Positions 1-6,247 of a DNA stretch of 12,604 nt are shown here, piece after piece (the stretch's first letter is position 1; each line of letters opens with the position of its first letter). The notes under the pieces were generated by a model. The model saw nothing but the letters and a program-made list of their open reading frames with translations. It made no database searches and was not told where the DNA came from. The position numbers and the translations under genes are program-made. Source of the DNA: JBDSGC01 sp046594105 (lineage in GTDB: Bacteria > Acidobacteriota > Thermoanaerobaculia > Gp7-AA8); contig JBKJQB010000180.1 of assembly GCA_046594105.1 (NCBI GenBank), positions 1 to 12,604 of the forward strand. Reading direction: 5' to 3'.

Positions 1-12
1 TTTCCGGCCCAT
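1..12 (-). CDS. Start of a probable IS3-type transposase OrfA (partial, four codons)
   Basis: Only Met-Gly-Arg-Lys is visible before the window ends. Two things support a real start. The minus strand carries AAGAAGGAG, a near-perfect ribosome binding site, about seven bases before the ATG. The M-(G/A)-R-K opening is common in IS3-family OrfA proteins, which carry an N-terminal helix-turn-helix and are joined to the DDE integrase domain of OrfB by programmed frameshifting. Neither domain can be seen here. The call depends on the inverted-repeat-like sequence at 54-79 and would fall if the frame beyond position 1 closes quickly. Confidence 0.35.
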
Positions 13-79
13 ACCGACGCTCCTTCTTACGGTAAGCCGCCCGACATAATCCGTGGTCCAGTTTTCGGGGAGCAGACCA
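1..79 (-). mobile_element. End of a probable IS3-family insertion sequence, cut by the window edge
   Basis: Read on the minus strand from position 79, the sequence starts TGGTCTGCTCCCCGAAAACT, continues GGACCA, and after about 67 nt reaches an ATG at position 12 preceded by a strong Shine-Dalgarno sequence. A terminal inverted repeat of the type 'TG...CTG.CCCC.AAAA.TGGAC', followed about 60-70 nt later by a transposase OrfA start reading Met-Gly-Arg-Lys, is the usual layout of the left end of IS3-family elements. The rest of the element lies outside the window, so neither the other inverted repeat nor the target duplication can be seen. It abuts a hairpin-rich repeat (85-160). Family assignment is by recognition of the end and is uncertain. 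Confidence 0.5.
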
Positions 80-84
80 GGAAG

Positions 85-160
85 CCGGCGCTCCCTCGCG
101 AGCTCCCGCGGGCAGGATGCCCGCGACACTGCCGGCAGGGATGCCGGCGCTACGAAGGCG
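85..160. repeat. Double-hairpin intergenic repeat
   Basis: Two perfect hairpins lie about 24 bases apart. The first has arms CGCGGGC (107-113) and GCCCGCG (119-125) around an AGGAT loop. The second has arms GCCGGCA (131-137) and TGCCGGC (142-148) around a GGGA loop. The phrase GCCGGCGCT follows the second hairpin and also occurs before the first (84-92). A 14-base piece, GCCGGCGCTACGAA (143-156), recurs inverted at 4314-4327 between nuoF and the gamma-glutamyltransferase gene, so this looks like a dispersed repeat family and not a private terminator. It also lies just downstream of the small gene ending at 187 and could end its transcript, but there is no T-run. Confidence 0.6.
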
Positions 161-186
161 CCTGATTGAAGATCCTTCCTTACCGG

Positions 187-444
187 CTACTGGCGCTTTT
201 TCAGCCCGGCCACGATCTCGTCGATCTTGGACTGGTGAAAGTCGTTCACCCACTTCTGCAGATCGGCTTCCGGGACTTGCGAGGCGTCGCCGGTGTAGAC
301 CTTCTTCACCGTGCCGGCCAGATACACCTTGGTTTCAACGCGCCAGGCGGGATTGGGGAAGAACTCCGTCTGCAGGGTGAGCTTCTTTTCACCGACATCG
401 AAGGCGTCGAGCCGGCCCATGGGCAGGCTGGCGGGATCAGGCAT
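187..444 (-). CDS. Conserved-looking small protein of unknown function (85 aa)
   Basis: I do not recognise the family. The product is a soluble, highly charged 85-residue protein with no signal peptide, membrane segment or cysteine. The N-terminal half (GRLDAFDVGEKKLTLQTEFF, then NPAWRVETKVYLAG) looks like beta strands; the C-terminal half (ADLQKWVNDFHQSKIDEIVA) is a predicted helix. The composition and absence of low-complexity runs favour a real gene. It lies 45 bp downstream of the sigma factor gene on the same strand and may be cotranscribed. There is no Shine-Dalgarno sequence before the ATG at 444; a TACGAT box ends seven bases upstream. A second in-frame ATG at 420 is an alternative start. 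Confidence 0.6.
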   Translation of the reverse strand: MPDPASLPMGRLDAFDVGEKKLTLQTEFFPNPAWRVETKVYLAGTVKKVYTGDASQVPEADLQKWVNDFHQSKIDEIVAGLKKRQ

Positions 445-451
445 GGCGCCT

Positions 452-457
452 ATCGTA
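452..457 (-). promoter_or_regulatory. Possible -10 box (TACGAT) of the small unknown gene
   Basis: TACGAT on the minus strand ends seven bases before the ATG at 444. No -35 sequence is recognisable at 16-18 bp and there is no ribosome binding site, so if used it would give a leaderless message. It is one of five similarly placed boxes in this window. Confidence 0.25.
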
Positions 458-489
458 CCGAAAAACCGCCGTGGCGCGCGCCGCGGGGG

Positions 490-1659
490 TCAACGGCGCC
501 GCACGCTGCGCCTGCATTTCGCTTCCGCCCGCGACTCGATCTGCCGGACCCGCTCGCGGGAGAGATTGAGGATCTCCCCGATGTCCCGAAGGGTCAGCTC
601 ATCGTCCTGGAGCACGCCGTACCGGAGTTGCAGCATGGTCCGCTCTTCCAGCGGAAGCGATTCGACCTTCTGCTGCACCGCCCCCTGGCGCTGCAACGCC
701 TGCAGCACAGGAATGCGCGCGCCCTCGATCTGAGGGGTCATCCCGTTGCGGTGGTCGCCCAGCTCGTACCAGAACCGCCACCAGCCTCGCGGATTCGGGT
801 TGGTATAGAGCAGAAGCTGTGCGAGCTCGCTCTCGCTCAGTGCCAGTTCTTCGCAGACTTTGCGCTTGGCCGAATCGACGATGGCAGTGACATCCTCCGT
901 CTCCCGATTGAAAAACTGGCCAAGCTCGACGAAGGTCCGCGGCACGTTGTCCGAAACCCCGTGGCGCAGCGTGAGGACCAGCCGCTCTTTTGGCGAGAGC
1001 TCCGACATGTGCGCCAGGAGCTCCTCCCGGCGCGACGCTTCCTGCATCTCAACCTCGACCGAGGGGATGGTGGTCTGCTCGATGACGTCGGCCAGTTCGG
1101 AGTGGGACTCGTCGTTGATCTCAGCATTCAGCGAGAAGTTGTCGTTGTTGGCCTGCAGCAAGGTCTGCACTTCCTTGACCGTCACCCCCAGCAGCACCGC
1201 CAGCTCCTCGGGGGTGGGCATGTGGTTGCTTCCGGTGATGGCCGCGCTGATGGCGCGCTCCAGCCGGTACATCAGGTTGGCCCGTTTCGGAGGCAGGCGA
1301 AAGGCCCCTCCCTGCTCGGACAGCGCGTGCAGGATCGACTGGCGGATCCACCACACGGCGTAGGTGATGAACTTGACGTTCTTGTCCGGATCGAACTTCT
1401 TCGCCGCGTGGATCAGCCCGATGTTGCCCTCGTTGATCAGATCGAGAAAAAGGACATGGCTGTTCCGGTACTTCTTGGCGTAGGAGACCACGAAACGAAG
1501 GTTGCCCTTGACCAACTCCTCCATGGCGCTGCGATCGTTCTCCTGGACGCGGCGGCCGAGCTCCTGCTCGCGCTCCGGGGTGAGCCGCGGGATCTGCGCG
1601 ATCTCATGAAGGTACTGGTTCAGGAGATCGACTTCGTCGCGATCTTCATGACGGGCCAT
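490..1659 (-). CDS. Sigma-70 family RNA polymerase sigma factor with a duplicated region 4 (389 aa)
   Basis: This directs RNA polymerase to promoters. Numbering is from the ATG at 1659. A region 1.2-like segment covers residues 6-38 (DLLNQYLHEIAQIPRLT). Region 2 covers about 46-116 and includes the core-binding phrase DLINEGNIGLIHAAKKFDP and the -10 helix (FITYAVWWIRQSI). Region 3 runs about 121-195. A first region 4-like segment at 221-271 is followed by a roughly 60-residue linker rich in Trp and Gly (PNPRGWWRFWYELGD). A canonical region 4 at 335-385 carries the helix-turn-helix TLRDIGEILNLSRERVRQIE. The two segments align without gaps at about 16 identities in 51. No large region 1.1 or non-conserved domain is present, so it is an alternative or group 2/3-like factor and not obviously the main RpoD. 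I preferred 1659 because an upstream ATG (1707) adds 16 unconserved residues. Confidence 0.9.
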   Translation of the reverse strand: MARHEDRDEVDLLNQYLHEIAQIPRLTPEREQELGRRVQENDRSAMEELVKGNLRFVVSYAKKYRNSHVLFLDLINEGNIGLIHAAKKFDPDKNVKFITYAVWWIRQSILHALSEQGGAFRLPPKRANLMYRLERAISAAITGSNHMPTPEELAVLLGVTVKEVQTLLQANNDNFSLNAEINDESHSELADVIEQTTIPSVEVEMQEASRREELLAHMSELSPKERLVLTLRHGVSDNVPRTFVELGQFFNRETEDVTAIVDSAKRKVCEELALSESELAQLLLYTNPNPRGWWRFWYELGDHRNGMTPQIEGARIPVLQALQRQGAVQQKVESLPLEERTMLQLRYGVLQDDELTLRDIGEILNLSRERVRQIESRAEAKCRRSVRRR

Positions 1660-1671
1660 GATCGGGCGCCG

Positions 1672-1677
1672 ATTGTA
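1672..1677 (-). promoter_or_regulatory. Possible -10 box (TACAAT) of the sigma factor gene
   Basis: TACAAT matches the TATAAT consensus at five of six positions and ends 12 bases before the ATG at 1659. No clear -35 hexamer lies 16-18 bp further up and no ribosome binding site separates it from the start. A start of transcription about seven bases downstream would leave a leader of only about five bases. It also argues for the 1659 start over the one at 1707, which lies upstream of it. Confidence 0.35.
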
Positions 1678-1698
1678 CGCCTGCCGTGTGCCACACCA

Positions 1699-1723
1699 GG
1701 CCGGCACGGCCGGCGGCGCTGGT
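1699..1723. repeat. GC-rich palindromic repeat, copy 1 (second copy at 12266-12290)
   Basis: These 25 bases, beginning GGCCGGCACGGCCGGCGGCG, recur at 12266-12290 in the same orientation with one C/T difference. The core folds as CCGGC-ACG-GCCGG. It lies between the cytochrome c stop and the sigma factor start, where a hairpin could end the cytochrome message, though no T-run follows. The second copy lies upstream of the peptidase gene, so it is better seen as a dispersed repeat. Confidence 0.6.
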
Positions 1724-1773
1724 TGCCCAAGGCTCCGCCAGGATCACGCTCCAAGACGTTCTGCCGCGCAGGC

Positions 1774-2250
1774 CTAGAGCGAAGAAGGCGGCGGGGGCGG
1801 CGGCACACCGACCGGCTTGCTCTCCTCGACCGCGGGCACCTCCGGCTCGAGGTGGCCACGGTGGCAGGTGATGCAGGCCACTCGATCCGCCGCGTCGCCG
1901 GGCTTGTCCAGCTTACCCACGTATTGGCCGTTGATGGAGTCCACCATCCGCATCATCAGCCGCGCCGTGGTCTTCTCCGGTTTGGCGTCGGATGCGAAAT
2001 CGAGCTGGGCCTTGGCGCCCTCGACGGCGGGTGCGGCCGCATGGCAGTGATCGCACTTCGTACCCAGCGCGCGGGCATGCTCCCGCATCGTGGCCACCAG
2101 CTCGTCGTGAGAGATGTTGTTCGGGAGGACCTTCAGGTTCTTGAACTGCCCCTGATCGGCGCGGATCTGCGACTTCTGCTGTTGCATGGCCGCACAGGCC
2201 ACCCCGAAAACGACCGTGGCCACCGCGAGTAGATGCAAGGCACGATTCAT
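1774..2250 (-). CDS. Di-haem c-type cytochrome of the photosynthetic reaction-centre cytochrome type (158 aa)
   Basis: Probable exported electron-transfer protein. Residues 1-20 form a signal sequence (MNRALHLLAVATVVFGVACA); the Cys at 19 could be a lipid attachment site, but the preceding GVA is a poor lipobox. Two CxxCH haem sites are visible: Cys66-Cys69-His70 and Cys126-Cys129-His130. Around them are phrases typical of the reaction-centre cytochrome c family (CytoC_RC): KNLKVLP, ISHDELVATMREHARALG before haem 1, DFASDAKPEK, ARLMMRMVDSINGQYV, and CITCHRGH at haem 2. The family's reaction-centre subunit carries four haems; this protein has two, as in many proteins of non-phototrophic Acidobacteria. 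Met55 is a candidate haem ligand. The tail is proline-rich (150-155). The ATG at 2250 follows AGGGGAGG; the frame stays open to 2289, but the alternative upstream ATG at 2271 has no such site. Confidence 0.88.
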   Translation of the reverse strand: MNRALHLLAVATVVFGVACAAMQQQKSQIRADQGQFKNLKVLPNNISHDELVATMREHARALGTKCDHCHAAAPAVEGAKAQLDFASDAKPEKTTARLMMRMVDSINGQYVGKLDKPGDAADRVACITCHRGHLEPEVPAVEESKPVGVPPPPPPSSL

Positions 2251-2254
2251 CGAT

Positions 2255-2262
2255 CCTCCCCT
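2255..2262 (-). promoter_or_regulatory. Ribosome binding site of the cytochrome gene
   Basis: AGGGGAGG on the minus strand ends four bases before the ATG at 2250. It decides this start over the in-frame ATGs at 2271 and 2289, which would add 7 and 13 residues in front of the signal peptide. Confidence 0.65.
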
Positions 2263-2289
2263 GTTTCGCATGAGTTGAAATTCGCTCAA

Positions 2290-2295
2290 ATCATA
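2290..2295 (-). promoter_or_regulatory. Possible -10 box (TATGAT) of the cytochrome gene
   Basis: TATGAT, five of six consensus bases, lies 39 bases upstream of the cytochrome ATG, which would give a leader of about 33 bases holding the ribosome binding site. The spacing is normal for a classical promoter, although no good -35 hexamer is seen. The 85-bp gap after the upstream gene is compatible with a separate transcript. Confidence 0.35.
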
Positions 2296-2335
2296 GCGGC
2301 AATCATCGATGGCGCAGATCGACGTCTACGAAATG

Positions 2336-4276
2336 TCACCAGCCGATTCCGTAGTCTTCGCCGTGGTTGCTCGATCCACCCCACAGCGATCCATGCGCGC
2401 GATCGAGAAAAATCGCGTTGATGGGGCCCGAAGTCCGATCTTCGAAGACGGCGGTGTAGCCCATCTTCCGCAACTCGCTGCGCGTCCAGGGGGGCATGGC
2501 GTTGTTCAGCAGGATGCGTCCCGGCTGGATGTCGTGCGCGCCGAAGGAACTGCGCATCTGGAAGGTGTTGAAATTCGCCGCTTCGGTCGCTTCCTGCACG
2601 GTCATCCCGAACTCGACGACGTTGAGGAAAAACTGCAGCAGGTTCTGATCCTGACTGTCGCCGCCCTGGACCGAGAACGCCAGGTAGGGCGCTCCATCGC
2701 GCAGCGCCAGAGTCGGCGTCAGCGTCACCCGCGGACGCTTCCCCGGCTCCAGCACGTTGTAGGGCCCCTCCGCAGGATCGAGCACGAAGCTCTGCATGCG
2801 CTGGCTCAGGCCGACTCCGGTGCGCCCGGCGATGACCGCCGGCACCCATCCACCGCTCGGCGTAACCGACACCACCCACCCTTCCGCGTCGGCAGTCTCC
2901 ACCGCCGTGGTCCCGGCGTAGAACGAGTGATCAGTCGTCCACAATGAAGAGGTCGACGCGGCGGCCACCGGGCGCGGAGTGTGGGCGCTGGCTCGGTAAC
3001 GCTTGAGCAGATCGAGGTAGGGATTCGTTTTGCCGGCAAAACCGAATGGGTCTCCCGGCTGCTGGTTCGGATCATTGCGTTCCGGATTGATCAGTTTCGC
3101 GCGATCCTTCGCGTAATCCTTCGACAGCAGTTCCTTGACCGGCTCCACCGGCGGCAGGTAGATGTCGCCGTAATAGAAGTCGCGGTCGGCGAAGGCGAGG
3201 CTCATGGCCTGGTACACCGTGTTGATGTACCGCGGCGAGTTGTAGCCCATGGAGCGCAGATCGAAATTCTCCAGGATGTTCAGCGACTGCAGCATGGCCG
3301 GACCCTGCGTCCAGACGCTGAGTTTGTAGACGTCCACACCTTTGTAGTTCGTCTTCACCGGTTCTTCGATGCGCACTTTCCAGTTGGCCAGATCCTCCAT
3401 GGTGAAGAGTCCACCCTGCTCCACCGTACCGCGCACGATCTCCCGTGCGATGTCTCCTTTGTAGAAACGGTCGTAGGCGGCGTACAGCGCCTCCTTGCGC
3501 GACTTCCCTTGCTTCAGCGCCTCCTGCTCGGTATCGACCAGCTTGCGCAGGGTCGCGGCGAGATCCTTCTGGCGGAAGATTTCACCAGGCTCCGGAGCTT
3601 CCCGTCGTGCGGCGCGCGGTGCTTCCGGCGCCACCTGATCCTGCGCCGGAGTCGGTCCGCTCGCGGAGGATGGTCCCGCCGGCTCCGTGCCGCTACCAGC
3701 TTGAGCGTGGGTCAGAAAGACCGCGCGTGAGTACGGCCACTTCTTGATCCAGTTCTTCTGCCGCTCGATGGTGTTGGTCAGCTCCGCTTCGATGGCGTAG
3801 CCGTCCGCCATCTCGATGGCCGGAGCGAGCACTTCCTTCAGCGATAGCTTCCCGTACTCCGCGACCATGGTGATGATTCCGCCGGGAGTGCCGGGGGTGA
3901 CGGCGGCCAGCGGACCGAACTCGGGGGGATACTGCATGCCCTTGCTGCGGTAGAACTCAGGAGTGGCGCCGGTCGGTGCGACGCCCAGGGCGTTGATGCC
4001 GATGACGCGCTTCGTGGTGGGATCGTAGATCAGCGCTTGTGTCTCGCCGCCCCAGGAGAGCGTGTCCCACATGGTGCAGGTGGCCGCAATCATGGCCGCC
4101 GCGGCGTCGACGGCATTGCCCCCGCGCTGAAAGATCATCGACCCCGCCGTGGCCGCCAGAGGCTTTCCGGTCACCGCCATCCAGTGACTGCCATGCAACG
4201 GAGGCTTCTGCGTTTTCTGAGCGAAGAGCGGGAGGGCGGCGAGGAGCAGGAGGGCAAAGGCGACGCGTCGAGTCAT
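2336..4276 (-). CDS. Gamma-glutamyltransferase-like N-terminal nucleophile hydrolase, exported (646 aa)
   Basis: The gamma-glutamyltransferase family cleaves or transfers gamma-glutamyl groups, classically of glutathione, after self-cleavage into two subunits. Residues 1-19 are a signal peptide (MTRRVAFALLLLAALPLFAQ). The large-subunit start is typical (KPLAATAGSMIFQRGGNAVDAAAAM, written here as residues 38-62). The likely self-cleavage site is Gly455-Thr456, in AGTTAVETADAEGWVVSVT; cleavage there leaves a 191-residue small subunit, close to the 190 of the E. coli enzyme. A second TT pair at 447-448 is an alternative. The GG of VQGGDSQDQ (538-539) corresponds to the oxyanion-hole region. The motifs resemble the Bacillus YwrD-like branch more than classical enzymes, so the substrate is open. 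A Pro/Ala-rich insertion fills about 191-231. It starts 66 bp after nuoF without a Shine-Dalgarno sequence. Confidence 0.88.
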   Translation of the reverse strand: MTRRVAFALLLLAALPLFAQKTQKPPLHGSHWMAVTGKPLAATAGSMIFQRGGNAVDAAAAMIAATCTMWDTLSWGGETQALIYDPTTKRVIGINALGVAPTGATPEFYRSKGMQYPPEFGPLAAVTPGTPGGIITMVAEYGKLSLKEVLAPAIEMADGYAIEAELTNTIERQKNWIKKWPYSRAVFLTHAQAGSGTEPAGPSSASGPTPAQDQVAPEAPRAARREAPEPGEIFRQKDLAATLRKLVDTEQEALKQGKSRKEALYAAYDRFYKGDIAREIVRGTVEQGGLFTMEDLANWKVRIEEPVKTNYKGVDVYKLSVWTQGPAMLQSLNILENFDLRSMGYNSPRYINTVYQAMSLAFADRDFYYGDIYLPPVEPVKELLSKDYAKDRAKLINPERNDPNQQPGDPFGFAGKTNPYLDLLKRYRASAHTPRPVAAASTSSLWTTDHSFYAGTTAVETADAEGWVVSVTPSGGWVPAVIAGRTGVGLSQRMQSFVLDPAEGPYNVLEPGKRPRVTLTPTLALRDGAPYLAFSVQGGDSQDQNLLQFFLNVVEFGMTVQEATEAANFNTFQMRSSFGAHDIQPGRILLNNAMPPWTRSELRKMGYTAVFEDRTSGPINAIFLDRAHGSLWGGSSNHGEDYGIGW

Positions 4277-4282
4277 GCGCGC

Positions 4283-4288
4283 ATTTTA
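4283..4288 (-). promoter_or_regulatory. Possible -10 box (TAAAAT) of the gamma-glutamyltransferase-like gene
   Basis: TAAAAT ends six bases before the ATG at 4276, which places transcription start at or next to the A of the ATG. No ribosome binding site or -35 hexamer is seen. Read-through from nuoF is the alternative. Confidence 0.3.
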
Positions 4289-4342
4289 TGGCCGGACCGT
4301 GATCGACCGCATTTTCGTAGCGCCGGCGCCCCGTTCGCGCGG

Positions 4343-5653
4343 TCAGTGCGCGCTCACCGGCATGTCCAGCCGGCGGTAGCGCTTCGTGCCCGGCAGGCAG
4401 CTCTTGTGCTCGACGTGGTAGAGGTACTCGTCGCGGAACTTCCTCACGCTGGAGATGACCGGGCCGATGGCGGCGTCACCGAGGGCGCAGAGCGACTTGC
4501 CACCGATGTTGTCGGACATGTCCAGGAGCAGGTCGGCATCCTGCGGTCGCCCCTCTCCCCTCTCCATGCGATCCAGAATCGATTCCAGCCAGTTCGTTCC
4601 TTCGCGACAGGGCGTGCATTGCCCGCACGATTCATGGGCGAAGAATTTCGACAGGCGCCACACCGCGTCGACGATACAGACCGACTCGTCCAGCACGATG
4701 ATCCCGGCCGAACCGAGCATGGAGCCCGCTTTCGCCACGGCGTCGAAGTTTAGCGGCAGGTCGATCTCGGCCGGCAGCAGCATCGGAGCCGACGCACCGC
4801 CCGGAATCACCGCTTTCAGCGCGCGATCCCCGGTGATGCCGCCGCAATGCTCGTAGATCAGTTCCTTGAGATTGACGCCCAGGGGGAACTCGTACACGCC
4901 CGGCTTCTTCACGTTTCCGGAGACGCAGTAGAGCTTCGGTCCGGTGTTCTTCGGCGTTCCGAATCCCTTGAACCACTCCGCCCCTTTGTCGACGATGAAG
5001 GGCACACAGGCCAGCGTCTCCACGTTCTGCACCACGGTCGGTCCACCGAACGCGCCGACCACCGCCGGGAACGGCGGCTTCACGCGCGGCTGGCCGCGAT
5101 GCCCTTCGATCGACTCGATCAGTCCCGTCTCTTCGCCGCAGATGTAGGCCCCGGCGCCGCGATGCACGGTGATGTCGAAGTCAAAGCTGCTGCCGAGAAT
5201 GTTCTTGCCGAGGAAGCCCTTGTCGCGCGCTTCCGCCAGCGCGGCCTCCAGCACCGTCGCCGCGTAGTAGAACTCCCCTCGGATGTAGATGTAGCCCATC
5301 GGATTGGAGCCGATGGCGAAGGCGGAGATGATCATCCCCTCGATCAGCAGGTGAGGATCCTTCTCCATGATCACGCGGTCCTTGAAAGTTCCCGGCTCCG
5401 ACTCGTCGGCGTTGCAGAGCAGCCAGGTCGGCTTCGGCGCGTTCTTGGGCACGAAGCTCCACTTCGTTCCTGTGGGAAAACCAGCGCCACCGCGACCGCG
5501 CAACTCGGAGTCCTTGACCAGCTGGATGATGGCGTCGGGGGTCATCTTCAGCGCCTTCTCCGCCGCCTGGTAGCCGCCGGATTGCTGGTAAACGCCGATG
5601 GTTGTGGAGTTCGGCTTGTCGATGTTCGCGGTAAGGACTCTGATTGGATCCAT
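4343..5653 (-). CDS. nuoF: NADH-quinone oxidoreductase subunit F (436 aa)
   Basis: NuoF is the NADH-oxidising subunit of respiratory complex I, holding FMN and the 4Fe-4S cluster N3 in the cytoplasmic arm. The NADH/FMN-binding glycine loop is at 53-65 (GRGGAGFPTGTKW), followed by CNADESEPGTFKDR and CGEETGLIESIEG. Cluster N3 ligands are Cys343, Cys346, Cys349 (CGQCTPC) and Cys389. Length fits the family. The open frame extends 40 codons upstream to 5773, but those codons overlap nuoE in another frame and are not NuoF-like; the ATG at 5653 begins 14 bp after the nuoE stop, with AGGA overlapping that stop. The next gene downstream is not nuoG, which usually follows. Confidence 0.95.
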   Translation of the reverse strand: MDPIRVLTANIDKPNSTTIGVYQQSGGYQAAEKALKMTPDAIIQLVKDSELRGRGGAGFPTGTKWSFVPKNAPKPTWLLCNADESEPGTFKDRVIMEKDPHLLIEGMIISAFAIGSNPMGYIYIRGEFYYAATVLEAALAEARDKGFLGKNILGSSFDFDITVHRGAGAYICGEETGLIESIEGHRGQPRVKPPFPAVVGAFGGPTVVQNVETLACVPFIVDKGAEWFKGFGTPKNTGPKLYCVSGNVKKPGVYEFPLGVNLKELIYEHCGGITGDRALKAVIPGGASAPMLLPAEIDLPLNFDAVAKAGSMLGSAGIIVLDESVCIVDAVWRLSKFFAHESCGQCTPCREGTNWLESILDRMERGEGRPQDADLLLDMSDNIGGKSLCALGDAAIGPVISSVRKFRDEYLYHVEHKSCLPGTKRYRRLDMPVSAH

Positions 5654-5667
5654 GATCGCAGTCCGTC

Positions 5668-6198
5668 CTAGCGCAGCTTGCCCAGCAACTCGTCCATCTT
5701 CGGGACGTTCATGTTCTCGTGATAGTCGTTGTTGACCTGCACCACCGGCGCCGTGCCGCACGATCCGAGGCATTCCACCTCGGCCACCGTGTAGAGGCCG
5801 TCCCTGGTGGTCTGGCCGGGGTTGACCGACAGCCGCTCGCAGAGATGCTCGTAGATGTCATACGCGTTGTTGACCATGCAGCTCAGATTCGTGCAGACCT
5901 GCAGGTGGTAACGGCCCACCGGCTTCTGGTTGTACATGTTGTAGAAGGAGACCACGCCGAACACCGTGGCCGGCGACAGATCGAGCAGCTCGCCAACGTA
6001 GTACACCACCTCCGGCGAGATCCACCCCCACTCTTCCTGCGCCAGGTGCAGCACCGGCAGCAGGGTGGCCTCCTTGTTCGGATAGCGGGTCAGCAGGTGA
6101 TCGAACTTCTTCCGCGCTTCGGGAGAGAACTCGAGGTGTTTCGCCGGATCGGGAAAGCGATCAGGCGCGTACGGATTGTCGGGGTGCAGGTCGGCCAT
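5668..6198 (-). CDS. nuoE: NADH-quinone oxidoreductase subunit E (176 aa)
   Basis: NuoE is the thioredoxin-fold 2Fe-2S subunit that pairs with NuoF in the NADH-oxidising module of complex I. The four cluster N1a ligands are in their usual arrangement: Cys102 and Cys107 (CTNLSC), Cys143 and Cys147 (CLGSC). The helical N-terminal part carries the family phrases LLPVLHLAQEEWGWISPE and VVSFYNMYN. The start at 6198 has only AGGA eleven bases upstream. It lies 49 bp after nuoA and 14 bp before nuoF, so the three are very likely one operon. NuoB, NuoC and NuoD, which normally separate A from E, are not here. Confidence 0.95.
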   Translation of the reverse strand: MADLHPDNPYAPDRFPDPAKHLEFSPEARKKFDHLLTRYPNKEATLLPVLHLAQEEWGWISPEVVYYVGELLDLSPATVFGVVSFYNMYNQKPVGRYHLQVCTNLSCMVNNAYDIYEHLCERLSVNPGQTTRDGLYTVAEVECLGSCGTAPVVQVNNDYHENMNVPKMDELLGKLR

Positions 6199-6247
6199 TG
6201 GTTTGCGATTCCTGAGATTCCGTGACGCCTCGGGGGACGTCCGGTGG

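Noticed and set aside
20..80. tRNA-like pairing near the left edge
   Set aside because: TGGTC and GACCA pair at 54-58 and 75-79, but there is no D-, anticodon- or T-arm pattern; an insertion-sequence end fits better.
1660..1707. An upstream ATG for the sigma factor gene adding 16 residues
   Set aside because: The extra residues (MPAWCGTRQAYNRRPI) are unlike sigma N-termini, and the best -10-like box (1672-1677) would lie inside the coding region.
166..2232. A 688-codon open frame on the plus strand
   Set aside because: It lies antisense to the sigma factor and cytochrome genes, whose conserved motifs are clear. The predicted peptide has a GC-rich shadow-frame composition and no recognisable domain.
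2981..3730. Plus-strand frame of 249 codons, with similar ones at 4037-4753, 4847-5671, 5719-6225 and 11710-12375
   Set aside because: All are opposite strands of confidently identified genes (gamma-glutamyltransferase-like, nuoF, nuoE, peptidase) and lack recognisable motifs.
5654..5773. A 40-codon upstream extension of nuoF
   Set aside because: It overlaps the end of nuoE in another frame and its residues do not resemble NuoF; the ATG at 5653 sits correctly after the nuoE stop.
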